DNA of 64,000 bases from Streptomyces caatingaensis (GCF_001187435.1 NZ_LFXA01000014.1:62001-126000); one strand, 5' to 3'. Positions 1 to 8,428 are shown, numbered from the stretch's first letter. Notes: a model not told the origin generated them from the sequence alone. Numbers and translations are program-made.

Positions 1-431
1 TTGCCGGCGTCGAAGCGGAGGCGGGCGAGGTCCTGCGGGCGGTGGCCGGTGAAGCGGTCGTCCATCTCGAAGGACGCGCCGGCGAGGCCGCCGCGGTTGA
101 GCGAGCCCATGACGACCTTGTTCTCCAGGGCGCCGAGGAGGAGCAGGTCCTCGAGGATGTCGGCGGTGGCGAGCACGCCGTCGACGCCGGGGCGCGACAG
201 CGCAAGGCACAGCCGTTCCAGCAGGTCGGCTCGGTTGGCCATGGCGAGCGCGCGGTCGCCGACGCCGAGCGCGCCGCGGGCGGGGTGGTCGGCGGCGACG
301 ATCATCAGCCGGCCGCGGTCGCCGAGGAGGGGGCGGCGGGTGCGGCGGGCGGCGGCCTCCGCGACGGCTTCGGGGTGCCGGGCCCGCAGCGCCGGGATGT
401 CGGAGATCCGAGGGGTCAAGGGGTGACTCAC
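1..431 (-). CDS. Cgl0159-type (beta/alpha)8 aldolase-like protein of inositol locus (partial)
   Basis: The gene runs off the left edge, so only about 143 N-terminal residues are visible. The translation contains a conserved stretch reading MIVAADHPARGALGVGD, followed by a region around ALENKVVMGSLNRGG. I recognise this as the Cgl0159 family of TIM-barrel proteins found beside iolC in actinobacterial inositol clusters. A class I aldolase role, cleaving the phosphorylated deoxy-keto acid made by IolC, is inferred from family and position. It lies 42 bp downstream of iolC on the same strand and is probably co-transcribed. The start is uncertain: GTG at 431 and an in-frame GTG at 446 are each preceded by GAGAAG, with poor spacing. 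Confidence 0.7.
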   Translation of the reverse strand, partial: MSHPLTPRISDIPALRARHPEAVAEAAARRTRRPLLGDRGRLMIVAADHPARGALGVGDRALAMANRADLLERLCLALSRPGVDGVLATADILEDLLLLGALENKVVMGSLNRGGLAGASFEMDDRFTGHRPQDLARLRFDAG

Positions 432-472
432 CTTCTCGCGGTGCACCTTCTCGAAGTGCGGAAGTGCAGGGG

Positions 473-1483
473 TCAGCGGGGGGTTTCCGCCGTGCGCCGG
501 GCGAGGAACTCCTCGACCTCGGCGGCCGTGGGCATGGCGGAGGAGCAGGCGAGGCGGGAGGCGACGATGGCGCCGGCGGCGTTGGCGTAGCGCATCACCG
601 TCTCCAGGTCCCAGCCGGCCAGCAGGCCGTGGCAGAGCGCGCCGCCGAAGGCGTCGCCGGCGCCCAGGCCGTTGACGACCTCGACGGGGGTGGGCGGGAC
701 CTCGGCGACCCGGCCGTCGCGGTGCGCGGCGAGGACGCCCCGGGGGCCCTGTTTGACGACGGCCAGTTCGACGCCCCGGTCCAGCAGGGCCCGTGCGCAG
801 GCGCGCGGGTCGCGCAGTCCGGTGGCGACCTCGGCCTCGTCGACGTTGCCGACGGCGACGGTGGCGTGGCCGAGCGCGGCCTCGTAGTACGGCCGGGCCG
901 CGGCCATGGCCCGGGGGCCGGTGGCGCCGCCGTCGCCGGAGGCGCCGCCCTCGCCGCCCCAGAACATCGGCCGCCAGTCCAGGTCGAAGACGGTGACGCC
1001 GGACCTGCCGCGGGCCTCCAGGGCGGCCAGCGTCGCGGACCGGCTGGGCTCCTCGCACAGGCCGGTGCCGGTCATCCAGAAGACCCGGGCGGCCCGGACC
1101 GCGTCGCGGTCCAGTTCCTCGGGGCGGATGACCAGGTCGGGGGCCTTGGGGCGGCGGTAGAAGTACAGCGGGAAGTCGTCCGGCGGGAAGATCTCGCAGA
1201 ACGTGACGGGCGTCGGGTACTCCTCGACGGGGGTCACCCAGCGGTCGTCGACGCCGAACTCCCGCAGCGCCCGGTGGATGTAGTCGCCGAAGGGGTCGCG
1301 GCCGGTGCGGCTGACGACGGCGGTGCGGCGGCCGAGCCGGGCGGCGGCGACCGCGACGTTGGTGGCCGAGCCGCCCAGGAACTTCCCGAAGGTCTCCACG
1401 TCGGCCAGCGGGACGCCGGTCTGCAGCGGATAGACGTCCACTCCGATGCGGCCCATGGTGATCAGGTCGTACGGATCGGTCAT
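473..1483 (-). CDS. iolC: 5-dehydro-2-deoxygluconokinase (PfkB family)
   Basis: This 336-residue kinase is expected to phosphorylate 5-dehydro-2-deoxygluconate, a cytoplasmic step of myo-inositol breakdown. The N-terminal PfkB signature (FLGGSATNVAVAAARLG) and the C-terminal signature with the anion hole and catalytic Asp (NGLGAGDAFGGALCHGL) are both clear. The ATG at 1483 is preferred over upstream in-frame codons because GAAAGGG lies just ahead of it and the protein then starts with the family's beta-strand (DLITMGRIGVD). It is the first gene of the leftward arm, transcribed from the promoter at 1534-1562, and is followed by the aldolase-like gene. A ribokinase-type sugar kinase of another pathway is the main alternative, but the neighbours favour IolC. 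Confidence 0.88.
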   Translation of the reverse strand: MTDPYDLITMGRIGVDVYPLQTGVPLADVETFGKFLGGSATNVAVAAARLGRRTAVVSRTGRDPFGDYIHRALREFGVDDRWVTPVEEYPTPVTFCEIFPPDDFPLYFYRRPKAPDLVIRPEELDRDAVRAARVFWMTGTGLCEEPSRSATLAALEARGRSGVTVFDLDWRPMFWGGEGGASGDGGATGPRAMAAARPYYEAALGHATVAVGNVDEAEVATGLRDPRACARALLDRGVELAVVKQGPRGVLAAHRDGRVAEVPPTPVEVVNGLGAGDAFGGALCHGLLAGWDLETVMRYANAAGAIVASRLACSSAMPTAAEVEEFLARRTAETPR

Positions 1484-1533
1484 GTGCGCCCTTTCGGTTC
1501 GGCCGGGGTGCGGCCCGTCGGCTCTGCCCACAG

Positions 1534-1584
1534 GTCTAACCGGGGAGATCAAGCCCTGTCAACACTTTGTCCTTACATATTGAC
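1534..1584 (-). promoter_or_regulatory. iolC promoter with upstream operator-like element
   Basis: On the minus strand TTGACA (1562-1557) is followed after 17 nt by TTAGAC (1539-1534), a good vegetative-type promoter reading into iolC. Directly upstream, at 1584-1565, is GTCAATATGTAAGGACAAAG, separated from the -35 by 2 bp. The same element occurs at the same distance from the opposite promoter (see 1645). The ATGTNAGGAC core resembles GntR-type operator half-sites, but that assignment is inference. Confidence 0.72.
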
Positions 1585-1644
1585 GTGAAGGGAGGGTGTG
1601 CCGCGGGCACCCGTGAGGTGTCCGTCCGTCCACAACGTCCTTAA

Positions 1645-1697
1645 GTCCGTATGTCAGGACGAAGTCTTGACACTCCCTTGACCGCCGTGGAGGCTGT
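1645..1697 (+). promoter_or_regulatory. Rightward iol promoter with matching operator-like element
   Basis: The element GTCCGTATGTCAGGACGAAG (1645-1664) is followed 2 bp later by TTGACA (1667-1672). The -10 region near 1690-1697 is weak (AGGCTGT). Element plus -35 matches the leftward promoter at 23 of 28 positions. Overlapping it is an inverted repeat, CGTCCT at 1636-1641 and AGGACG at 1656-1661. This arrangement suggests one regulator controls both arms. Confidence 0.65.
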
Positions 1698-1755
1698 GCC
1701 CCGCAACCGTCAGCGCCTCCCGGTCACCGCCGACCGGCGAGAGGAGAGCCGCAGC

Positions 1756-2676
1756 ATGTCCGCATCCAGCGCCGCTTCGCCCGTATTGGACCGCATCCGC
1801 GTCGGTTCGGCACCCGACTCCTGGGGAGTGTGGTTCCCCGACGACGACCAGCAGGTGCCCTGGCGGCGCTTCCTCGACGAGGTCTCCGAGGCCGGCTACG
1901 AGTGGATCGAACTCGGCCCGTACGGCTACCTCCCCACCGACCCCGCCGTCCTCCGCGACGAGACCGCCCGCCGCGGCCTCAAGGTCTCCGCCGGCACGAT
2001 CTTCACCTCCCTGCACCACGGCCCCGCCGTCTGGGACAGGACCTGGGCTCACGTCACCGAGGTCGCCACCCTCACCCAGGCCATGGGCGCCCGCCACCTC
2101 GTCGTCATCCCCTCCTTCTGGCGGGACGACAGGACCGCCGAACTCCTCGAACCGAGCGAACTCACCGACGAGCAGTGGCGGCACCTCACCACCGGCACCG
2201 AACGCCTCGCCCGCCGCGTCCGCGAGGAGTTCGGCCTCGACATCGTCGTCCACCCGCACGCCGACACCCACATCGACACCGAGGAACACGTCGAGCGCTT
2301 CCTCGACTCCACCGACTCCGGCCTCGTCAACCTCTGCCTGGACACCGGGCATTACGCCTACTGCGGCGGCGACAGCGTCAAACTCATCAAGACCTACGGC
2401 GAACGCATCGGCTACCTCCACCTCAAGCAGGTGGACCCCGCGGTCCTCGCCGACGTCACCGCCAAGGGCACCCCCTTCGGGCCCGCCGTCCGCCAGGGCG
2501 TCATGTGCGAACCCCCGCTCGGCGTACCGGCGTTGCCGCCGGTCCTCGAAGCCGCCCAGGACCTCGGCGTCGACCTCTTCGCCATCGTCGAGCAGGACAT
2601 GTACCCCTGCGCGCCCGACCGGCCCCTGCCCATCGCCCGGCGCACCCGGCACTTCCTGCGCTCCTGCGGCGCCTGA
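1756..2676 (+). CDS. IolE-like TIM-barrel inosose dehydratase / sugar isomerase-epimerase
   Basis: The 306-residue protein opens with the family hallmark (GSAPDSWGVWFPDDDQQ) and carries metal-site segments of the xylose-isomerase-like TIM barrel: HPHADTHIDTEEH, LCLDTGHYAYCGGD and HLKQVDP. In the inositol pathway such a protein would dehydrate or isomerise 2-keto-myo-inositol. IolE, IolH and IolI all share this fold, so the exact reaction is not proven. The ATG at 1756 follows GAGGAGAG with good spacing; an upstream in-frame GTG-rich extension lacks a binding site and would overlap the promoter. It is the first gene of the rightward arm. Confidence 0.78.
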   Translation: MSASSAASPVLDRIRVGSAPDSWGVWFPDDDQQVPWRRFLDEVSEAGYEWIELGPYGYLPTDPAVLRDETARRGLKVSAGTIFTSLHHGPAVWDRTWAHVTEVATLTQAMGARHLVVIPSFWRDDRTAELLEPSELTDEQWRHLTTGTERLARRVREEFGLDIVVHPHADTHIDTEEHVERFLDSTDSGLVNLCLDTGHYAYCGGDSVKLIKTYGERIGYLHLKQVDPAVLADVTAKGTPFGPAVRQGVMCEPPLGVPALPPVLEAAQDLGVDLFAIVEQDMYPCAPDRPLPIARRTRHFLRSCGA

Positions 2677-2716
2677 CCACCCACCCCCTCACCGACCAAG
2701 GAGCGGGCACCCCCGC

Positions 2717-3736
2717 ATGAGCACCGACACCCCCCTCGGCATCGCCGTCATCGGCACCGGACGCATGGGCGCCGACCACATCCGCCGCCTCCACACCGTC
2801 ACCAACGGCGCCCGGGTCGCCGCCGTCGCCGACCTCGACCCCGACCGCGCCGCGCACGCCGCCCACGGCATCGACGGCTGCACCGCCCACACCGACCCCG
2901 CCGCCGCCATGGCCGCCCCGGGCGTCGACGCCGTCCTCGTCGCCTCGCCCGGCCCCGCCCACGAGGCCGCCCTCACGGCCGCCTTCGCCCGCGGCCTGCC
3001 CGTCCTGTGCGAGAAACCCCTCACCCCCGACGCCGCCTCCGCCCTGCGCGTCGTCGAGGCCGAGGCCCGCCTCGGCCGCCGCCTCGTCCAGGTCGGCTTC
3101 ATGCGCCGCTACGACACCGGCTACCTCCGCCTCAAGGAACTCCTCGACTCCGGCGCCCACGGCCGCACCCTCATGCTCCACCACAGGCACCGCAACCCCG
3201 CCACCCCGCCCGGCTTCACCGACGCGATGCTCATCAACGACTCGGTCGTCCACGAGATCGACGTCACCCGCTGGCTTCTCGGCGAGGAGATCACCGCCGT
3301 CCACGTGCTGCGCCCCACCCCCTCCGGCGCCGCCCCCGCGGGCCTGGGCGACCCGCAGCTCGTCCTCTTCGAGACCACCGGCGGACAGATCTGCGACACC
3401 GAGCTCTTCCAGAACTGCGGCTTCGGCTACCAGGTCGCCTGCGAGGCCGTCGGCGAGCGCGGCACCGCCCGCACCGGCGACGACCACGGCCTCCTCGTCA
3501 ACGCCGACGGCCGCTGGGGCGGCACCATCACCCCCGGCTACGTCGAGCGCTTCGCGGACGCCTACGACCGGCAGGTGCAGCGCTGGGTGGACGCCACCCG
3601 CCGCGGCACCGTCGAGGGACCGAGCTGCTGGGACGGCTACGCGGCGGCCGCCGCCTGCGAGGCCGGCGTCCGCGCCCAGACCACCGGCGCCCGCGCGGCC
3701 GTCGAACTGGCCGGCCGGCCGGGCCTGTACCGCTGA
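2717..3736 (+). CDS. Gfo/Idh/MocA family oxidoreductase (inositol 2-dehydrogenase-like)
   Basis: A 339-residue NAD(P)-dependent dehydrogenase. The N-terminal Rossmann motif is GTGRMGADH, the family signature EKPLT follows, and the catalytic-site segment is VVHEIDVTRWLLG, with the His expected to act in catalysis. It most likely oxidises myo-inositol or a related cyclitol or sugar to the keto form that the preceding protein uses. AAGGAG lies 13 nt before the ATG, which is rather long spacing. It sits 40 bp after the IolE-like gene and 55 bp before the transporter, so one operon is likely. A second paralogue lies at 5243, suggesting stereoisomer or substrate specialisation. Confidence 0.82.
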   Translation: MSTDTPLGIAVIGTGRMGADHIRRLHTVTNGARVAAVADLDPDRAAHAAHGIDGCTAHTDPAAAMAAPGVDAVLVASPGPAHEAALTAAFARGLPVLCEKPLTPDAASALRVVEAEARLGRRLVQVGFMRRYDTGYLRLKELLDSGAHGRTLMLHHRHRNPATPPGFTDAMLINDSVVHEIDVTRWLLGEEITAVHVLRPTPSGAAPAGLGDPQLVLFETTGGQICDTELFQNCGFGYQVACEAVGERGTARTGDDHGLLVNADGRWGGTITPGYVERFADAYDRQVQRWVDATRRGTVEGPSCWDGYAAAAACEAGVRAQTTGARAAVELAGRPGLYR

Positions 3737-3791
3737 CCCGGGCCACCGCACCCGCCCTCCGAAAGGCCGATCCGAAAGGCACCACCCCTCG

Positions 3792-5207
3792 ATGAACGTC
3801 GCCGTCGAACCGCCGTCCGCGGACCGACCCCGCACCACCCCGACAGCCGCCCCCCGCAAGGCCGGACGCTTCATCCTCGCCATCGCCGCCGTCGCGGCGA
3901 TCGGCGGCGCCCTCTTCGGCTACGACACCGGAGTCGTCTCCGGCGCCCTGCCCTTCATGGAGGAGCACTTCGGCCTCTCCTCCCTCGGCGAGGGCGTCAT
4001 CACCAGCGCCCTCCTCATCGGCGCCGCCTTCGGCTCCCTCGCCGGCGGCCGCATGGCCGACACCCTGGGCCGCAAGAAGGCCCTGCTGTGGGCCGGCGCC
4101 GTCTTCACCGGCGGCGCCGTCGCGGTGGCCGTCGCCCCCACCGTCCCCGTCATGACCGCCGCCCGCTTCGTCCTCGGCCTGGCCGTCGGCAGCGCCTCCG
4201 TCATCACCCCGCTGTACCTCTCGGAGATCGCCCCGCCGCACATCCGCGGCCGGCTCGTCTCCTTCAACTCCCTGATGATCGTGAGCGGTCAGCTCCTCGC
4301 CTACGTCGTCAACGCGATCCTCGCCCGCTGGGAGGCGTGGCGCTGGATGCTCGGCCTCGCCGCCCTGCCCGCCGTCGCCCTCTTCGCCGGCATGTTCTTC
4401 CTGCCCGACACCCCGCGCTGGTACATCAGCCGCGGCCGCGCGGAGGACGCCGGGCGCGTCCTGCGCCGCACCCTGCCCGCGGACGAGGTCGAGGCCGAAC
4501 TCGGCCGCATCGAGCACGCCCGCGCCCTGGAGGCCGGCGCCCGGCGGGGCGCATGGAAGGAACTGCGCACCCCCTGGGTCCGCCGCATCCTCCTCATAGG
4601 CGTCGGCCTCGCCGTCGTCCAGCAGATCACCGGCGTCAACGCCGTCATCTACTTCGCGCCCAAGATCCTGGAGTCCACCGGCCTGGGCACGAACGCCGCG
4701 ATCACCGCCACCATCGCCGTCGGCGCCGTATCCGTCATCGCCACCGCGGCCGGCATGTCCCTCATCGACCGGCTCGGCCGGCGCCCCATGCTCATGGGCG
4801 GACTGACCGGCATGGCCGTCTCCCTCGTCGCCCTCGGCGCCGCCTTCCACCTGCCGCGCTCGACCGCCGTCAGCGTCCTCGTCCTCGGACTGATGGTCCT
4901 CTACATGGCGTTCATGCAGGCCACCCTCAACACCGGCGTCTGGCTGCTGCTCGCCGAGATGTTCCCCCTGAGGGTCCGCGGACTGGCCATGGGCACCGCC
5001 GTGTTCGTCATGTGGCTGGTCAACTTCGCCGTCGCCCTGCTCTTCCCCGTGCTGCTCGACGCCGCCGGGGCGAGCGTGACCTTCTGGCTCTTCGCCGTCG
5101 CCTGCGTCCTCTCCTTCGCGTTCTGCAAGCGCTGGGCCCCGGAGACCAAGGGCATGGCGCTGGAGGACCTGGAGCACGAACTGCGCAAGGCCGCCGACGC
5201 GGCCTGA
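3792..5207 (+). CDS. MFS sugar porter (IolT-like inositol/sugar:H+ symporter)
   Basis: A 471-residue membrane protein with twelve predicted hydrophobic segments and sugar-porter signatures: GYDTGVVSGALPF in the first helix, RMADTLGRKKAL in the loop between helices 2 and 3, a second GRRP loop (DRLGRRPMLMGG) and PETKGMALEDLE at the C-terminus. The likely role is uptake of myo-inositol or the cyclitol degraded by the surrounding enzymes. The start ATG follows two GAAAGG-like sites. It lies between two dehydrogenase genes on the same strand with short gaps, consistent with one catabolic operon. Substrate cannot be read from sequence alone. Confidence 0.85.
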   Translation: MNVAVEPPSADRPRTTPTAAPRKAGRFILAIAAVAAIGGALFGYDTGVVSGALPFMEEHFGLSSLGEGVITSALLIGAAFGSLAGGRMADTLGRKKALLWAGAVFTGGAVAVAVAPTVPVMTAARFVLGLAVGSASVITPLYLSEIAPPHIRGRLVSFNSLMIVSGQLLAYVVNAILARWEAWRWMLGLAALPAVALFAGMFFLPDTPRWYISRGRAEDAGRVLRRTLPADEVEAELGRIEHARALEAGARRGAWKELRTPWVRRILLIGVGLAVVQQITGVNAVIYFAPKILESTGLGTNAAITATIAVGAVSVIATAAGMSLIDRLGRRPMLMGGLTGMAVSLVALGAAFHLPRSTAVSVLVLGLMVLYMAFMQATLNTGVWLLLAEMFPLRVRGLAMGTAVFVMWLVNFAVALLFPVLLDAAGASVTFWLFAVACVLSFAFCKRWAPETKGMALEDLEHELRKAADAA

Positions 5208-5242
5208 CCCCCCTTCCCTTTCCCGACGAGAGTGAACTCCCC

Positions 5243-6244
5243 ATGAGAATCGGCCTGATCGGCACCGGGCGCATCGGCGCCTTCCACGCCCGGACCCTCG
5301 CCGCCGTCCCCGGCGTCGACACCGTCGTCGTCGCCGACCTCGACGCCGCCCGCGCCGCACGACTCGCCGCGGACCTGGGCCTGGAGGCCGCCGCCGGCAT
5401 CGACGAGATGTACGCCGCCGGCCTCGACGGCGTCGTCGTCACCGCCGCCACCAGCGCCCACGCCGCACTCATCCACCAGGCCCTCGACCACGGCGTCCCG
5501 GTCTTCTGCGAGAAACCCGTCGCCCTCGACGTCCCCGGCACCCTCGGCGTCGTCGAACGCGCCGCCGCCGGCACCGTCCCCGTCCAGATCGGCTTCCAGC
5601 GCCGCTTCGACGCCGGCTACACCGCCGCCCGCGACGCCCTCCGCTCCGGCGAACTCGGCTGGATCCACACCCTGCGCGCCTGCACCGGCGACGTCACACC
5701 CCCGCCCCCGGCCTTCATCCCCACCTCCGGCGGCCTCTTCCGGGACTGCTCCATCCACGACTTCGACATCATGCGCTGGCTCACCGGCCGCGAGGTCGTC
5801 TCCGTCTACGCCCAGGGCGCCAACCGCGGCGCGCCCTTCTTCGCCGAGGGCGGCGACGTCGACACCTGCGCCGCCCTGCTGCGCTTCGACGACGACATGC
5901 TCGCCACCGTCACGGCCACCCGCTACAACGGCGCGGGCCACGACGTCCGGCTGGAGGTCTGCGGCTCCCGGGGCGCCCGCTTCGTCGGCCTGGACGACCG
6001 CGCCCCCCTCCCGACGGCCGAGAAGAACCTGACGTGGCGTCAGGAAACGCCGTACGCCACCTTCATGGAGCGTTTCCACGACGCGTACGTCGCCGAACTG
6101 ACGGCCTTCGCCGAGGTCGCCGCCGGACGCCGGGAGAACCCCTGCCCGCCGGACGACGCCCTGGAGGCCCTCTACGTCGCGGAGGCCTGCGACCTCTCCC
6201 GCCGCACCGGACGGCCCGTGGACGTCGCCGACGTCCGGGTCTGA
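5243..6244 (+). CDS. iolG: Gfo/Idh/MocA family oxidoreductase (IolG-like)
   Basis: A 333-residue dehydrogenase with Rossmann motif GLIGTGRIGAFHA, signature CEKPVALD and catalytic segment CSIHDFDIMRWLTG. It resembles actinobacterial IolG, which oxidises myo-inositol to scyllo-inosose with NAD. The ATG at 5243 begins immediately with the Rossmann strand, and GACGAGAG lies upstream; reading further upstream in frame runs through the transporter gene in a wrong frame. It is the last gene of the rightward operon. Its final 73 bp overlap the 3' end of the convergent phosphatase gene. Which of the two paralogues is the true inositol dehydrogenase is not resolved. Confidence 0.8.
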   Translation: MRIGLIGTGRIGAFHARTLAAVPGVDTVVVADLDAARAARLAADLGLEAAAGIDEMYAAGLDGVVVTAATSAHAALIHQALDHGVPVFCEKPVALDVPGTLGVVERAAAGTVPVQIGFQRRFDAGYTAARDALRSGELGWIHTLRACTGDVTPPPPAFIPTSGGLFRDCSIHDFDIMRWLTGREVVSVYAQGANRGAPFFAEGGDVDTCAALLRFDDDMLATVTATRYNGAGHDVRLEVCGSRGARFVGLDDRAPLPTAEKNLTWRQETPYATFMERFHDAYVAELTAFAEVAAGRRENPCPPDDALEALYVAEACDLSRRTGRPVDVADVRV

Positions 6245-7479
6245 TCCGTCCTGTGCCCGCGCGGCCGCCACTCGAAGAGCAGGATGGTCGCGTCGTCCCG
6301 CAGGTCGCTGTGCTGGTGGTCCAGGATCGCGTGGATGAGCAGCCGCAGCACCTCCGCCGGGTGCTGGCCGGAGGCGGTGGAGCGGATGATGAAGTCGGTG
6401 AACCGGTCGAGCCCGAACTCCTCGCCCCCCTCGCTGCGCGCCTCCGTGACGCCGTCGGTGTAGAGCAGGACCCGGTCGCCGGGCCGCAGCACCGTCTCCC
6501 GGACCCGCCGGCCGACCGGCGCCAGCCGGAACGGCAGCCCCATCGGCGGCTGCGGGCCGCCGGCCAGGGCGTGGTCGATGACCCGCTCCTCGCGGATCAG
6601 CAGCGGCGGCGGGTGACCGCAGTTGATCCAGCGCAACACCCCCGTGGACACGTCGAGTTCGCACAGCACCCCGGTGCAGAACTGGTCCGGCAGCCACTGC
6701 GCGAGCGCCTCGTCGACCGTGCCGACCAGGTCGGGCAGATCGGCACCGCTGCGGCGGGCGTTGCGGGCGCCCGCCATGGCGACCGAGGTCGTCAGGCCCG
6801 AGGAGAGGTCGTGCCCCATGGCGTCGAAGATCGCCGTGTGCAGGACGTTCTTGACCACCGCGTGGTCGAAGGCGTCACCGCCGAGCTCGTACGCCGGCTC
6901 CAGCACCGCCGTCGAGACGCACTCGCTGTTGCCGATGGTGCGCGGCGGCAGGAAGGCCCGCAGCATCTCGGCGTGCAGGCTCATGGGCGCGGTGCGCGTC
7001 CGCGCGACCAGCCAGTCGCTGTACGCGCGCTTCGAGGTGATCGCCATCGCGAGCAGGTCCGCCAGCATCCGGCTCCTGCGCAGCCGCGCGCCGTCGAGCG
7101 ACGCCGACCGCACCGCCAGCACCCCCAGCCGCTCGGAACCGTCCACGAGCGGCGCCCACACCAGCACGCCGTCGTCCGCGTCGGTCACCCGCAGCGACAC
7201 CGTGCGGTACGCCCACCCCGCCAGCGTCCCCTCCACCGGGAGCGTCGGGTGCCGCTCGTCGAGCGGCACGAGGTGCCTCTGCTGGAGATCGACGAGGTAG
7301 ATCAGCGCGTTGTCCAGGCCGAGCAGCGCGGCGCCCCGGCGCAGCAGCGAGGAGAGCTCCACCGGCATCGCCATGTGCGCCGCCGAGATCAGGTCTTCCA
7401 GCCGCTGGTCGTCGATCGCGGCCGGACCCTCCGCGGGGCCGGTGGCGGGCACGTGCGCTCGGTCGGGCACGGGCGTCAC
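6172..7479 (-). CDS. GAF-domain PP2C (SpoIIE/RsbU-type) protein serine phosphatase
   Basis: A 435-residue cytoplasmic regulator. Residues about 35-190 look like a GAF sensor domain, and the C-terminal half is a PP2C/SpoIIE domain with GGDAFDHAV and DAMGHDLSSG (metal-binding Asp residues), NCGHPPPLLI, YTDGVTEAR and RDDATILLFEW. Such proteins dephosphorylate anti-anti-sigma factors in partner-switching cascades. GTG at 7479 is chosen because GGAGG lies 6 nt upstream; a further ATG at 7515 has no such site. The last residues form a basic Arg/Thr-rich tail encoded antisense to the end of iolG. No cognate anti-sigma pair is adjacent. Confidence 0.85.
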   Translation of the reverse strand: MTPVPDRAHVPATGPAEGPAAIDDQRLEDLISAAHMAMPVELSSLLRRGAALLGLDNALIYLVDLQQRHLVPLDERHPTLPVEGTLAGWAYRTVSLRVTDADDGVLVWAPLVDGSERLGVLAVRSASLDGARLRRSRMLADLLAMAITSKRAYSDWLVARTRTAPMSLHAEMLRAFLPPRTIGNSECVSTAVLEPAYELGGDAFDHAVVKNVLHTAIFDAMGHDLSSGLTTSVAMAGARNARRSGADLPDLVGTVDEALAQWLPDQFCTGVLCELDVSTGVLRWINCGHPPPLLIREERVIDHALAGGPQPPMGLPFRLAPVGRRVRETVLRPGDRVLLYTDGVTEARSEGGEEFGLDRFTDFIIRSTASGQHPAEVLRLLIHAILDHQHSDLRDDATILLFEWRPRGHRTDQTRTSATSTGRPVRRERSQASAT

Positions 7480-7545
7480 CTCTTCCCTCCGGCCTGCCTC
7501 GTTCCGCCGTGGCACGCGGCCCGGCCGCCTCGGACCGCAGGCCGC

Positions 7546-7650
7546 TCAGCCACCCCCGAAGAGCCGCGCGACCAGCCGGAACGGCGCCGCCACCACAGTG
7601 GCGACGGCATGGCCGACGGCCCCGAGCACATCCCCGATCGTCTGCGCCAT
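7546..7650 (-). CDS. Small LPFR-like protein (34 aa)
   Basis: This short gene encodes an amphipathic or hydrophobic peptide ending in APFRLVARLFGGG. Streptomyces genomes carry a family of about 30-40 residues with a conserved LPFR motif before a similar tail; here the first motif residue is Ala instead of Leu-Pro. The ATG at 7650 is preceded by GGGAGG at ideal spacing, which is the strongest argument that it is real. It lies just upstream of the phosphatase gene on the same strand. Function is unknown; membrane association is inferred from composition. Confidence 0.65.
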   Translation of the reverse strand: MAQTIGDVLGAVGHAVATVVAAPFRLVARLFGGG

Positions 7651-7889
7651 GACAGCCTCCCGGACAGGTGCCTTCCCCCGCTCCCCCTTCCCAGCCTGCG
7701 CCCGCCCGGGGCGTGCCGCACCCCGGGCCCGCACCGGCGGGCGGCGGTCGAAGCGACGCCGTCGCCGGCCGGGCACCGGCCCGGAAGCCGGGTGACACGC
7801 CGGCAGGCCGGCGCCCGCTCCCGATGCGGCTTGCAGGAGGAAGCCGAACAACGCCGGTCCGGTCCTCGCCGGGGCGGAGAAACCGCCTC

Positions 7890-8040
7890 CCACGATGGCC
7901 GCCACGCAATCCTGGCCGCCGAACGTGGCCAAGGCGACCAGGCTGCTGCACCCGCGCGGTGCCGTGGTCGTCGCCGACCCGGACGAGCCGCCGCTGCCCT
8001 TCGCCGACGAGGCGTTCGACCTGGTGACCAGCCGGCACCC
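7890..8040 (+). pseudogene. Remnant of a SAM-dependent methyltransferase
   Basis: The plus-strand translation around 7910-8035 reads SWPPNVAKATRLLHP and then PPLPFADEAFDLVTSRHP. This matches the segment of class I methyltransferases that lies after the SAM-binding glycine loop. Neither the glycine-rich motif I nor the C-terminal half is present; the frame is closed upstream by a stop at 7793-7795 and the similarity ends abruptly near 8040. It is therefore a both-ends-truncated fossil rather than a gene. Confidence 0.6.
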
Positions 8041-8155
8041 CGCGACGGTGGGAACAGCCCAGCGGTATCCGCGAGCCCGCCGGTACGCACGCCTCGGCGC
8101 CTCACCGCTCCGCCCGCTCGGGCTCCCCCGGGCGGGCGGCCGCGCGGCGGGCCGT

Positions 8156-8311
8156 CTACCAGCGGTACCAGCGGCCCCCGTTCGACCGGACGAGGAAGCC
8201 CAGCAGCCAGAGGACCAGGACGATCAGGGCCACCCACCACAGCACCTTCAGTGCGAAGCCGGCACCGAAGAGGACGAGGGCGAGGATCAGGACCAGGAGC
8301 AGGGGCAACAC
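8156..8311 (-). CDS. Small hydrophobic membrane protein (51 aa)
   Basis: Two hydrophobic helices separated by a short turn, LVLFGAGFALKVLWW and ALIVLVLWLLGFLV, followed by a basic, aromatic tail (SNGGRWYRW). This matches the short 'hydrophobic protein' family common in Streptomyces, often linked to stress responses. The start is GTG at 8311, preceded by GGAGGTGATC, a near-perfect anti-Shine-Dalgarno match. Two TTCGAA palindromes, 8334-8339 and 8352-8357, lie just upstream and could be regulatory. Molecular function is unknown. Confidence 0.75.
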   Translation of the reverse strand: MLPLLLVLILALVLFGAGFALKVLWWVALIVLVLWLLGFLVRSNGGRWYRW

Positions 8312-8428
8312 GGTGATCACCTCCGAAAAATAGTTCGAATGGTGTGAGCGGTTCGAACGCCGGCCGCGGACGGGCGGCCACTGCTCCGTCCCGAACGAGC
8401 GGGGCCGCCGCCGTCCGCGGGACCGTAC

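Noticed and set aside
464..1588. Long open frame on the plus strand across iolC
   Set aside because: It mirrors the minus-strand kinase, is Gly/Val/Ala-rich and has no family motifs; the PfkB signatures on the other strand are decisive.
8334..8357. Two TTCGAA palindromes as a LexA (SOS) box
   Set aside because: Spacing and half-site orientation do not fit the GAAC-N4-GTTC type operator, and the downstream gene is a hydrophobic peptide.
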